The notes below the pieces were generated by a model. That model ran no database searches and was not told the DNA's origin. It saw only the letters and a program-made list of their open reading frames with translations. From NCBI GenBank assembly GCA_017744365.1, contig JAGIBL010000002.1:186001-250000 (forward strand): a stretch of DNA of 64,000 nt, in the 5' to 3' direction. Below, piece after piece: positions 8,404 through 16,133 of the stretch. Numbering within the stretch: position 1 is the stretch's first letter; every line of letters starts with the position of its first letter. This stretch comes from Nocardioidaceae bacterium. Lineage in GTDB: Bacteria > Actinomycetota > Actinomycetes > Propionibacteriales > Nocardioidaceae. The translations under genes were made by a program, and so were the position numbers.

Positions 8404-10006
8404 ATTGGTGCACGGGCTCCCCGTCGACCCAGGTCGAGACCACCCCGACCGCGCCGATCTCGGCCTCCCCGGCGAACGGGTCCGCGTCCAGGACGACGAG
8501 GTCCGCGATCGCGCCCGGGCCGATCCAGCCGGCCTCGTCGCGGTGGTTCACCCAGGAGGACCCGCTGGTGTAGGCCGCGAACGCGGTGGCCAGGTCCAGC
8601 GCCTGCCCGGGCAGGAACGGCTCGGTCCCGGAGCGGTCGGCCGCGCCGTACGAGGTCCGGTGCACGGCGGTGTGGATCGCGGCCAGCGGGTCCGGCGTGC
8701 TCACCGGCCAGTCGCTCCCGGCGACCAGGTGCGCGCCCGCCCGGTGCAGGTCGCCGAAGGGGTACTGACGGCCGGACCGCTCCTCGCCGAGGAACGGCAG
8801 CGTGAGCTCGACCATCTGTTCGTCGAGGCAGGCCCACAGAGCCTGCAGGTTCGCACTCACGCCCAGGTGGCCGAACCGCGCGACGTCGTCGGGGTGGACC
8901 AGCTGCAGGTGCGCGACGTGGTGCCGGCGCGCCGGATCGGTGCCCTCGAACGCGTCCAGCGCCTCGCGCACGCCGCGGTCGCCGAGCCCGTGCACGTGCA
9001 CCTGGAAGCCCAGCCCGTCCAGGGCCGCGACGTAGGCGGGAAGTCGGTGCGGGTCCACGAACGAGGTGCCCGCGTTCGCGGTCGCGTGCCCGCAGCGGTC
9101 CAGGTAGGGCTCGAGCAGGGCGGCGGTGCCGTTCTCGGCGACCCCGTCCTGCATGATCTTGACCGCCGTCGCGGCGAACCGGCCGCCGCTGAGCTGCTCA
9201 CGGCGCTCGACCAGGTCGGGGATCTGCTCCTCGCCGCGGCCCCGCGACCACCAGAGCGCGCCGACCACCGAGGCGGTCAGGTCACCGGACGCCGCGGCGC
9301 GCGCGTACGCCGGGCCGTTGTCGTCCATCCCGGCATAGGCGCCGACGATCGCGTCCTGCCAGCCGGTGACGCCGAGGGAGTGCAGGTAGCGCTGCCCCTC
9401 CAGCAGGCCGCGGTAGAGCTCGTCCGGGTCGGTCGGCGGCACCAGCCGGGCGACCAGTCGCATCGCGCCCTCGTGCAGGGTGCCGGTCGGCTCGCCGTCC
9501 GGGTCCCGCTCGATCCGCCCGTCCACCGGATCGGGCGTGTGCCGGTCGATGCCGGCCAGGGCGAGCGCACGACTGTTGACCCAGGCACCGTGGTGGTCCC
9601 GGTTCGGCAGGAACACCGGCCGGTCCGCGACCGCCTCGTCCAGCGCCGTCGCCGCCGGCGTCCCGCCCGGGAACGCGGACATCGCCCAGCCACCGCCGAG
9701 GATCCACGGCACCTCCTGGTGCTCGGCGGCGTAGCGCCGGATCGCGTCGAGGTACACCGGCTGCTCCGCGTCCAGGCCACTGAGGTCACAGCGGATCCGC
9801 TCCAGGCCGCCCTGGACCGCGTGCACGTGCGCGTCCACGAAGCCGGGCGCGAGCAGGCCGCCGCCGACGTCGACCACCGTGGCACCCGCAGGCACGTCCA
9901 CCTCGCCGACCGCGCGCACCCGCCCGTCGCCGACCACCACCCGCCCGACCAGGCCGCGGTAGCGGTGCCCGTCGAAGACCCGGGCGTTCTCGAAGACCGT
10001 CGTCAT
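8402..10006 (-). CDS. Amidohydrolase family protein (YtcJ-like metal-dependent hydrolase)
   Basis: A 534-residue amidohydrolase. The N-terminal beta-sandwich is followed by 'APGFVDAHVHAVQGG' (metal HxH) and, late in the protein, 'LVAGSDWPVSTPDPLAAIH' with the catalytic/metal Asp. It ends with 'IGPGAIADLVVLDADPF', as in YtcJ proteins and N-substituted formamide deformylase relatives. These hydrolyse amides or formamides, but the substrate here is unknown. I placed the start at 10006, where GGAGGA precedes the ATG, rather than at the longer in-frame ATG at 10027. It is transcribed alone. The inverted repeat at 10055-10071 lies 48 bp upstream, between it and divergent glycerate kinase. Confidence 0.9.
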   Translation of the reverse strand: MTTVFENARVFDGHRYRGLVGRVVVGDGRVRAVGEVDVPAGATVVDVGGGLLAPGFVDAHVHAVQGGLERIRCDLSGLDAEQPVYLDAIRRYAAEHQEVPWILGGGWAMSAFPGGTPAATALDEAVADRPVFLPNRDHHGAWVNSRALALAGIDRHTPDPVDGRIERDPDGEPTGTLHEGAMRLVARLVPPTDPDELYRGLLEGQRYLHSLGVTGWQDAIVGAYAGMDDNGPAYARAAASGDLTASVVGALWWSRGRGEEQIPDLVERREQLSGGRFAATAVKIMQDGVAENGTAALLEPYLDRCGHATANAGTSFVDPHRLPAYVAALDGLGFQVHVHGLGDRGVREALDAFEGTDPARRHHVAHLQLVHPDDVARFGHLGVSANLQALWACLDEQMVELTLPFLGEERSGRQYPFGDLHRAGAHLVAGSDWPVSTPDPLAAIHTAVHRTSYGAADRSGTEPFLPGQALDLATAFAAYTSGSSWVNHRDEAGWIGPGAIADLVVLDADPFAGEAEIGAVGVVSTWVDGEPVHQ

Positions 10007-10054
10007 CGCTCCTCCTTCTCGGCTCATCGTGCTGCATCACCCTGGTCGCCGGAT

Positions 10055-10071
10055 AGTCAACATGATTGACT
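10055..10071. promoter_or_regulatory. Operator candidate: AGTCAA-CATGA-TTGACT inverted repeat (site 3 of 3)
   Basis: A perfect 6-5-6 inverted repeat between the divergent amidohydrolase (5' end 10006) and glycerate kinase (5' end 10079). It ends 7 bp before the glycerate kinase ATG. On the minus strand the flank continues as TTGACTAT, as at site 1. A repressor bound here could block both promoters. Confidence 0.6.
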
Positions 10072-10078
10072 ACGCGCC

Positions 10079-11125
10079 ATGCCGCCAGCCCGCAGCCGCC
10101 GCGTCGTGATCGCCCCGGACTCATTCAAAGGCTCGATCTCGGCTGCCGAGGCCGCCCGGGCGATCGCCACCGGCTGGCTCCCGGTCCGCCCGCACGACGA
10201 CCTGTCCCACCTCCCCATGGCCGACGGCGGCGAAGGCACGCTCGACGCCCTCGCTCTCCCCAACACGTCGACCTGGCACATCCTCGGCGTCACCGGGCCC
10301 GACGGACGACCGGTGGAGGCGGCCTGGCTGCTGCTCGGCGACGGCACCGCCGTGGTCGAGGTCGCGCAGACCTCCGGGCTCCCGCTGATGGCGACCCCAG
10401 ACGCCCTCGGTGCCACCAGCCGCGGCCTCGGTGATCTCCTCGCGGCGGTCGCGCGGGAGCCGGAGGTGCGGCGGATCGTGGTCGGTCTCGGCGGCTCGGC
10501 CAGCACCGACGGCGGCCGCGGTGCCCTCGAGGCGCTGGGCACGGTGCCGCCACCGCGCGGCGGGGTGGTCTGCCTGACCGACGTGACCGCACCGCTGCTC
10601 GGCCCGCGCGGCGCCGCGCGCCAGTTCGGGCCACAGAAGGGCGCCTCCCCCGCCGACGTGGAGGTGCTCGAGGACCGGCTGCGTGCCTGGGCGGCGCTGC
10701 TCGGCGGTGACCCCGACCAGCCGGGCGCGGGCGCCGCGGGCGGGATCGCCTTCGGCCTGGCCACCCGGTGGGGTGCGGTGCTGCGTCCCGGAGCCCCGTA
10801 CGTCGCGAGCGCGATCGGCCTGGACGCAGCCGTCGCCGACGCGGACCTGGTGGTCACCGGCGAGGGCAGCTTCGACGGCCAGTCCCTGCAGGGCAAGGCC
10901 ACCGGGCACGTGCTCGAGATCGCGGCCCGGTACGACCGCCCCGCGCTGGTCGCCTGCGGCCGGGCCGGCCTGCGCGCGCACGAGGGCGTCCTCGCCGTCG
11001 TCGAGACGTCGCGTCTCGCGGGGTCGGCGGCGGCGTCGATGGCCGAGGCCGCGCGCTGGCTCACCGAAGCGGGCGGCAGAATGGCCGCGCTGGCCACCGA
11101 CCCTCCGAGGAGCCCCGATGTCTGA
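10079..11125 (+). CDS. Glycerate kinase (GlxK/GarK family)
   Basis: A 348-residue kinase opening with 'VVIAPDSFKGSISAAEAARAI', the signature start of type I glycerate kinases. It also has 'MADGGEGTLDAL', 'VGLGGSASTDGGRGAL', 'GAAGGIAFGLATRWG' and 'LVVTGEGSFDGQSLQGKATGHVL'. It phosphorylates glycerate, usually to 2-phosphoglycerate, linking glyoxylate or glycolate use to glycolysis. No ribosome binding site precedes the ATG, and the operator-like repeat ends 7 bp before it, so a leaderless transcript is plausible. The 3' end overlaps the cupin gene by 8 nt. Confidence 0.92.
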   Translation: MPPARSRRVVIAPDSFKGSISAAEAARAIATGWLPVRPHDDLSHLPMADGGEGTLDALALPNTSTWHILGVTGPDGRPVEAAWLLLGDGTAVVEVAQTSGLPLMATPDALGATSRGLGDLLAAVAREPEVRRIVVGLGGSASTDGGRGALEALGTVPPPRGGVVCLTDVTAPLLGPRGAARQFGPQKGASPADVEVLEDRLRAWAALLGGDPDQPGAGAAGGIAFGLATRWGAVLRPGAPYVASAIGLDAAVADADLVVTGEGSFDGQSLQGKATGHVLEIAARYDRPALVACGRAGLRAHEGVLAVVETSRLAGSAAASMAEAARWLTEAGGRMAALATDPPRSPDV

Positions 11126-11438
11126 CCCCGAGCGCGTCGTCTGCGCCGACGCCCTGACCGCCGACCTGGGCGAGACGGACACCGACGCCCTGGCCTCGGT
11201 CGCGCTCGACCTGGGCAGTCACGGCGGCGTCACCTTCGGGCTCTGGGAGGCCGGACCCGGCACCGACACCGACGTCGAGACCGACGAGCACTTCCTGGTC
11301 CTCTCCGGCGCCGGCACGGTCAGCTTCGAGGACGGCAGCACCGTCGAGCTCAAGCCCGGGGTGCTGGTCCGGCTGCGCGAGGGCGAGCACACCCGCTGGG
11401 AGATCACCGAGCGGCTGCGCAAGCTGTACCTGTCCTGA
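11118..11438 (+). CDS. Small cupin protein (DUF861/Cupin_3 type)
   Basis: A 106-residue single-domain cupin. The core reads 'FGLWEAGPGTDTDV', 'TDEHFLVLSGAGTVSFEDGS' and 'KPGVLVRLREGEHTRWEITERLRKLYL', the pattern of the DUF861 group that includes ureidoglycine aminohydrolase-like domains. The ATG lies inside the end of the glycerate kinase gene in another frame (8-nt overlap), so translation is probably coupled. The function is unknown. Pairing with glycerate kinase would fit glyoxylate or ureide metabolism, which is a guess from context. Confidence 0.8.
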   Translation: MSDPERVVCADALTADLGETDTDALASVALDLGSHGGVTFGLWEAGPGTDTDVETDEHFLVLSGAGTVSFEDGSTVELKPGVLVRLREGEHTRWEITERLRKLYLS

Positions 11439-11456
11439 GCCCCGCTCCGGACCGGC

Positions 11457-12716
11457 TCAGAGTCCCGCGATCGCCGCCGCCGGGTTCTCGATCGCGTCCG
11501 CGACGGCACGCAGGAAGCCGGCCGCGGTGCCGCCGTCGCAGACCCGGTGGTCGAAGACGAACGAGAGCTGGGTGAGCTTGCGGACCACGATCTCGCCGTC
11601 CACCACCCAGGGCCGGTCGATGATCCGGCCGATGCCGAGGATCGCCACCTGCGGGTGGTTGATGATCGCGGCACTGCCGTCCACCCGGAACCCGCCGTAG
11701 TTGTTGAGCGTGAAGGTCCCGGCGGCCAGCTCCTCGGCGGTCGCCCTGCCCGCCCGGGCACGCTCGGTCAGCGACCGGATCGCCGCGTCCAGCTCGGTGG
11801 TCGTCATCCGGTCCGCGCCGAGCACCGCGGGGACGACCAGGCCGCGCTCGCCCTGCACGGCCAGGCCGAGGTTCACCCGGTCGTGCTCGACGATCTCGTC
11901 GCGCTCGACGTCGAGGCTCGCGTTGAGCACCGGGTAGGCGCGCAGGGCGGCCACGGTGAACCGGGCCAGGTAGGCCAGCAGGCCCGGTCCTGTGGGGTTG
12001 CCGGCCCGCAGCTCCCAGAGCGGGGTCGCGTCCACGTCGACCCAGACGGTCGCCTCGGGGATCTCGGCCCGGCTGCGAGTGAGCGCGGCCGAGACCGCTT
12101 TGCGGAAGCCGGTGAGCGGCGTGCGTTGCTCGCCGCCGCCCGGCGCCGGGGGCGGGTCGGCGGGCCGGGCGATCGCGGCCTGCACGTCGGCGCGGACGAC
12201 GACACCGCCCGCGCCGGTGCCGGTCAGGGACGACGCGTCGATGCCGTGGTCGCGGGCGAGCTTGCGCACCAGCGGCGAGACCACCGGCGAGCGGCGCCGG
12301 CTCCGGGACGGCTGCGCGGACGTGCCGTAGCCGATGAGCACGTTGCCCGAGCCGGCGCGTTCCTCCTCGCGATAGGCCTCGGCCGCGGGGCTGGGCTTCG
12401 GGCTGGGCTCCGGGCTGGGCTCCGGGCTGGGCTCCGGGCTGGGCTCTGCTTCCGGGGTTCCGTCGCTGACGGTCACCAGGGGCTTGCCGACCTCGACGGT
12501 CTCACCCTCGGCGGCGTGCAGCACGGCCACCGTGCCGGCGTACGGCGAGGGCACCTCGACCAGCGACTTGGCGGTCTCCACCTCGACCAGCGGCTGGTCC
12601 AGCTCGACGACGTCGCCGACCGCGACGACCCAGCGGACCACCTCGGCCTCGGTCAGTCCCTCGCCCAGGTCGGGCAGCAGGAAGGTCCGGTTTCCGGTCG
12701 GTGCGGTGACGGTCAT
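11457..12716 (-). CDS. bkdC: Branched-chain 2-oxoacid dehydrogenase E2 (dihydrolipoamide acyltransferase)
   Basis: A 419-residue E2. A single lipoyl domain occupies about residues 10-85, with the lipoylated Lys in 'VETAKSLVEVPSPY'. A Pro/Ser/Glu-rich linker follows, made of near-perfect PSPE repeats. Next come a peripheral subunit-binding domain ('SPLVRKLARDHGIDASSLTGTGAGGVVVRADV') and a catalytic domain ending with 'LSFVFDHRVCDGGTAAGFL', which carries the active-site His-Arg and Asp of E2 transferases. The ATG at 12716 overlaps the E1-beta stop (ATGA). It forms the core of the multienzyme complex. No E3 gene is in the window, so the dihydrolipoamide dehydrogenase must be shared from elsewhere. 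Confidence 0.93.
   Translation of the reverse strand: MTVTAPTGNRTFLLPDLGEGLTEAEVVRWVVAVGDVVELDQPLVEVETAKSLVEVPSPYAGTVAVLHAAEGETVEVGKPLVTVSDGTPEAEPSPEPSPEPSPEPSPKPSPAAEAYREEERAGSGNVLIGYGTSAQPSRSRRRSPVVSPLVRKLARDHGIDASSLTGTGAGGVVVRADVQAAIARPADPPPAPGGGEQRTPLTGFRKAVSAALTRSRAEIPEATVWVDVDATPLWELRAGNPTGPGLLAYLARFTVAALRAYPVLNASLDVERDEIVEHDRVNLGLAVQGERGLVVPAVLGADRMTTTELDAAIRSLTERARAGRATAEELAAGTFTLNNYGGFRVDGSAAIINHPQVAILGIGRIIDRPWVVDGEIVVRKLTQLSFVFDHRVCDGGTAAGFLRAVADAIENPAAAIAGL
12388..12447. repeat. Five tandem copies of a 12-bp unit within bkdC
   Basis: The unit GGGCTGGGCTCC is present in five consecutive copies. The three central copies are identical, and the first and last each differ by one base. 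On the coding strand each unit encodes four residues of the Pro-Ser-Pro-Glu linker (with one Lys variant) between the lipoyl and subunit-binding domains. Unit length is a multiple of three, so copy-number change keeps the frame. Confidence 0.9.
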
Positions 12717-13696
12717 GCGTCCTCCCACTGCAGGTCGTCGACGGCGTCGAGGATGCGGTCGACGCTGGGCAGGTGCAGGTGCTCGAGCTTGGGCGGCGGG
12801 TACGGGATGTCGAACCCGGTCACCCGTCGTACGGGGGCGTGCAGGTGATGGAAGCAGCGCTCGGAGACCCGCGCGGCGATCTCGGCGGCGACGCTGGCGA
12901 AGCCGGCGGCCTCGGCGACCACGACCGCCCGTCCGGTCGACCGGACCGCCGCGCAGACGGTCTCGTCGTCGAACGGGACGATCGAGCGCACGTCCACGAC
13001 CTGGAGGCTGCGGCCCTCCTGGGCGGCGACCTCGGCGGCCTCGAGCGCGGTCGGCACACTCGGCCCGTAGGCGACCAGGGTGGCGTCGGTGCCCGGCCGG
13101 CGGACCACGGCCCGGCCGATGCCTGGGACGGCCGCGGTCAGGTCCACCTCCTCCTTGGACCAGTAGAGCTTCTTGGGCTCGAGCAGGACCACCGGGTCGT
13201 CGGAGGCGATGGCCGCACGCAGCAGCCCGTAGGCGTCCTCGGCGTTCGAGGGCGCCAGCACGTGCAGGCCCGGGGTGTGCGCGTAGTAGGCCTCGGAGGA
13301 GTCGCAGTGGTGCTCGACGCCGCCGATGCCGCCGGCGTACGGAACCCGGATCACCAGCGGCAGCGAGACCGCCCCGCGGGTCCGATTGCGCAGCTTGGCG
13401 ACATGGCTGACCACCTGCTCGAAAGCGGGGTAGGCGAACGCGTCGAACTGCATCTCCACCACCGGGCGGAACCCGTTCATCGCCAGGCCGACCGCCATGC
13501 CGACGATGCCGGACTCGGCCAGCGGGGTGTCGAAGCAGCGGTCCTCGCCGAACTCGGCGGTGAGCCCGTCGGTGATCCGGAAGACGCCGCCGAGCGGGCC
13601 GACGTCCTCGCCGAAGACGAGCACGGTCGGGTCCGCGTGCAGCGCGTCGCGCAGCGCCTGGTTGAGCGCCTGGGCCATGGTGATCTTCTGGTTCAT
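12713..13696 (-). CDS. bkdB: Branched-chain 2-oxoacid dehydrogenase E1 component, beta subunit
   Basis: A 327-residue transketolase-like subunit. It starts 'MNQKITMAQALNQALRDAL', then 'VLVFGEDVGPLGGVFRITDGL' and 'CFDTPLAESGIVGMAVGLAMNGFRPV', followed by the E1-beta C-terminal domain with 'DVRSIVPFDDETV' and 'RRVTGFDIPYPPPKLEHLHLP'. This last segment is typical of the 2-oxoisovalerate dehydrogenase beta subunit and less so of pyruvate dehydrogenase. With E1-alpha it decarboxylates branched-chain 2-oxoacids on ThDP and loads the acyl group onto E2. It lies one base after the E1-alpha stop and overlaps bkdC by 4 nt. Confidence 0.93.
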   Translation of the reverse strand: MNQKITMAQALNQALRDALHADPTVLVFGEDVGPLGGVFRITDGLTAEFGEDRCFDTPLAESGIVGMAVGLAMNGFRPVVEMQFDAFAYPAFEQVVSHVAKLRNRTRGAVSLPLVIRVPYAGGIGGVEHHCDSSEAYYAHTPGLHVLAPSNAEDAYGLLRAAIASDDPVVLLEPKKLYWSKEEVDLTAAVPGIGRAVVRRPGTDATLVAYGPSVPTALEAAEVAAQEGRSLQVVDVRSIVPFDDETVCAAVRSTGRAVVVAEAAGFASVAAEIAARVSERCFHHLHAPVRRVTGFDIPYPPPKLEHLHLPSVDRILDAVDDLQWEDA

Positions 13697-13697
13697 C

Positions 13698-14789
13698 TCA
13701 CTCCCCCGCCTGCTCGGCAGCCAGCTCGTCGGCCAGCAGCGCCGCTTGCTCGTCGAGCTGGGGGGTCCGCCGGGCGTAGACGTGGTCGAAGAGGTCGTCG
13801 GGCCGCGGGGTGACGTCGGTGTTGAGGCCGTCGCGGACCTGGGCAGCGACCTGCTCGGCCTCCGCCGCGAAGGCGGCCGCGGTCGCGTCGTCGAGCAGGC
13901 CCGCACCCCGCAGGTAGGTCTCGATGCGTCGTACGGGGTCGCGCCGCTCCCAGGCCGCGACCTCGTCGTCGGCGCGGTAGCGGGTGGCGTCGTCGGCGTT
14001 GGTGTGCGCCTGCATCCGGTAGGTGTGCGCCTCGACCAGCTGGGGCCCCTCGCCGTCGCGCGCCCGCTGGACCGCGGCACCGAGGACGGAGAGCAGCGCG
14101 GCCACGTCGTTGCCGTCGACCCGGCGACCGGGGATGCCGTAGCCGATGCCCTTGTGGGCCAGCGAGGGCGCCACCGACTGACGGGCCAGCGGCACCGAGA
14201 TCGCGTACTGGTTGTTCTGCACGAAGAAGACGACCGGGGCGCCGAAGACGGCGGCGAAGTTGAGCGCCTCGTGGAAGTCGCCCTCGCTGGTGGCGCCGTC
14301 GCCGCACAGCGCCATCACCACCGCGGGCTCGCCGCGCAGCTGGGCCGCGTGCGCGACGCCGACCGCGTGCAGCAGCTGGGTCGCGAGCGGCGTCGCCTGC
14401 GGCGCGACCTTGTGCTCGTACGGGTCGTAGCCGGAGTGCCAGTCGCCCTTGAGCAGCACCAGCACCCCGACCGGGTCGACGCCGCGGAGGACCGCGGCGA
14501 CGGTGTCCCGGTACGTCGGGAACAGCCAGTCGTCCTCGCCGAGCACCTGCGCGGCCGCGACCTGGCAGGCCTCCTGGCCGTGCGAGGACGGGTACACCGC
14601 GAGCCGGCCCTGGCGCACCAGCGCGTAGGCCTGGTCGTTGATCCGGCGCGCGGTCACCAGGGACCGGTACGCCTGCACCAGCGAGTCGGCGGCGGGCAGC
14701 TCGTGCGCGTCGTCCGGGGTCCGGGCACCGTCGGCGTCGATCAGGACGACGGGCTCTCCGGGGAGCAGGGCGTCGATGGCGGCTGTCAT
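13698..14789 (-). CDS. bkdA: Branched-chain 2-oxoacid dehydrogenase E1 component, alpha subunit
   Basis: A 363-residue subunit. The ThDP/Mg motif is intact: 'GDGATSEGDFHEALNFAAVFGAPVVFFVQNN'. The phosphorylation-loop equivalent 'RVDGNDVAALL' and the 'RTHTYRMQAHTNADD'-like region ('VEAHTYRMQAHTNADDATRYR') identify it as E1-alpha. The ATG at 14789 fits the family N-terminus. The in-frame extension upstream to 14894 is not homologous in character and crosses the regulatory region, so I left it out. It is the first gene of the bkd operon and is divergent from the Lrp-type regulator at 14921. Confidence 0.93.
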   Translation of the reverse strand: MTAAIDALLPGEPVVLIDADGARTPDDAHELPAADSLVQAYRSLVTARRINDQAYALVRQGRLAVYPSSHGQEACQVAAAQVLGEDDWLFPTYRDTVAAVLRGVDPVGVLVLLKGDWHSGYDPYEHKVAPQATPLATQLLHAVGVAHAAQLRGEPAVVMALCGDGATSEGDFHEALNFAAVFGAPVVFFVQNNQYAISVPLARQSVAPSLAHKGIGYGIPGRRVDGNDVAALLSVLGAAVQRARDGEGPQLVEAHTYRMQAHTNADDATRYRADDEVAAWERRDPVRRIETYLRGAGLLDDATAAAFAAEAEQVAAQVRDGLNTDVTPRPDDLFDHVYARRTPQLDEQAALLADELAAEQAGE

Positions 14790-14837
14790 GCCTGCATGCT
14801 TTCGGCCGAGCCGTTTGAAATCCACTGACGGCAAGAA

Positions 14838-14859
14838 GTTGAGAATCTGTATGCTCAAC
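14838..14859. promoter_or_regulatory. Inverted repeat GTTGAG-N10-CTCAAC, candidate Lrp-type (BkdR) operator
   Basis: A perfect 6-bp inverted repeat with a 10-bp A/T-richer centre (AATCTGTATG) sits in the 131-bp divergent space between bkdA (5' end 14789) and the Lrp/AsnC gene (start 14921). Spacing and position suit an Lrp-family dimer site controlling both directions. Confidence 0.45.
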
Positions 14860-14920
14860 CGGGCCCATTCGTGACCAAACGTCCAACAGGACATCGATCT
14901 GACGCTGGCGAGGTGGACAG

Positions 14921-15376
14921 GTGGCAGAGCAGCTCGACGAGACCGACCGGCGGATCCTCGACATCCTCGGCGACGACGGCCGGCTGTCGATGCGGGCCCT
15001 CGCCGAGCAGCTGCACGTCTCCCGCGCGAACGCCTACGCGCGGGTCGAGCGGCTGGAGCGTGCGGGGGTGATCCGCGGCTACCGCGCCGACGTGGACCCG
15101 GTCGCCGCCGGGCTCGGGACGACGGCGTACGTCACCTTGAGCACCGAGCAGCACGAGTGGCGCCAGGTGAGAGCGCAGCTGACCCGGATCCCCGGGGTGA
15201 CGCACGTGGCGCTGACCGGCGGCCAGTTCGACGTGGTGCTGCTGGTCCGGGCCCGCGACAACGCCGACCTGCGCCGGATCGTGCTCGACCAGATCCAGAG
15301 CATCGAGGGCGTGCGCTCGACCCAGACGCTGCTGGTCTTCGAGGAGACCGAGCCGCGGATCACGCACCTCACCTGA
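14921..15376 (+). CDS. bkdR: Lrp/AsnC family transcriptional regulator, likely regulator of bkd
   Basis: A 151-residue regulator with a GTG start. The N-terminal winged helix-turn-helix reads 'LDETDRRILDILGDDGRLSMRALAEQLHVSRANAYARVERLERAGVIRGY'. The C-terminal RAM ligand domain (about residues 65-150) contains 'VALTGGQFDVVLLVRARDNADL' and 'IQSIEGVRSTQTLLVFEE'. Family members sense amino acids and often sit next to bkd operons. The gene is divergent from bkdA with an inverted repeat between them. The name bkdR is by context. Confidence 0.88.
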   Translation: MAEQLDETDRRILDILGDDGRLSMRALAEQLHVSRANAYARVERLERAGVIRGYRADVDPVAAGLGTTAYVTLSTEQHEWRQVRAQLTRIPGVTHVALTGGQFDVVLLVRARDNADLRRIVLDQIQSIEGVRSTQTLLVFEETEPRITHLT

Positions 15377-15407
15377 GCACGGCCTCGTCTGTGCCACGCT
15401 GTGCGCC

Positions 15408-16031
15408 ATGACCGAGGAGCCGGAGGGTGCGCCCGAGTCCAACGGCCGGCGGCGAGGACGGCCCGGGTACGACCAGGCCACGGTGCTGACCCGGGCGATC
15501 GAGCTGTTCAACCGGCAGGGGTACGACGGCACCAGCATGGCCGACCTGGCGGCCGAGCTCGGGCTGTCCAAGTCCGCGCTCTACCACCACGTGCCGGGCA
15601 AGGAGGCCCTGCTCGCCGAGGCCCTCGACGAGGCTCTCGACGAGCTGACCGCCGCGGTCCGAGCCGCCGGGACCGGGGGCTCCGCGAGCGCCTACGAACG
15701 CCTGCGCGACGTGGTCCGGCGCAGTGTCTTCGTGCTGGTCGCGCACCAACCCGCCGTGACCCTGCTGCTCCGCGTGCGCGGGAACAGCGAGCTCGAGCAG
15801 GACGCCCTGCGCCGCCGACGCCGCCTCGACGCCCAGCTCGCCAAGCTGGTCAAGGCCGCCGCCGACGAGGGCGCCCTCCGCGACGACATCGATCCCGCCC
15901 TGGTGAGCCGGCTGCTCTTCGGCATGGTGAACTCCCTGGTCGAGTGGTACCGGGCCGAGGGAGAGGTGCGCGCCGAGGAGGTCGCCGACGCGATCACGGC
16001 GCTGGCGTTCGAGGGGCTGGCGCGGAGGTGA
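15408..16031 (+). CDS. TetR family regulator, candidate PaaR of the phenylacetate genes
   Basis: A 207-residue TetR protein. It has a basic head ('NGRRRGRPGYDQATVLTRAIELFNRQGYDGTSMADLAAELGLSKSALYHHVPGKEALLAEAL') with a clear helix-turn-helix, then a helical regulatory domain typical of the TetR_C group linked to CoA-thioester catabolism ('LVSRLLFGMVNSLVEWYRAEGEVRAEEVADAI'). It ends 103 bp from the convergent paaI gene. Together with palindromes upstream of paaA/paaZ and paaK this suggests a phenylacetyl-CoA-responsive repressor. The assignment is from context. Confidence 0.85.
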   Translation: MTEEPEGAPESNGRRRGRPGYDQATVLTRAIELFNRQGYDGTSMADLAAELGLSKSALYHHVPGKEALLAEALDEALDELTAAVRAAGTGGSASAYERLRDVVRRSVFVLVAHQPAVTLLLRVRGNSELEQDALRRRRRLDAQLAKLVKAAADEGALRDDIDPALVSRLLFGMVNSLVEWYRAEGEVRAEEVADAITALAFEGLARR

Positions 16032-16133
16032 CCCGCAAATCCCCTCGACTCGAAAGGCCGATCACCTGGACTCCGCGTTCCCGAGCCAATGTGTACTTGA
16101 TGCGGAGGGTGTCCCCCGGCAACTTTCTCGGCG

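Noticed and set aside
12388-12447. CRISPR-like or regulatory repeat array
   Set aside because: The units are directly adjacent with no spacers, and they encode an in-frame protein linker.
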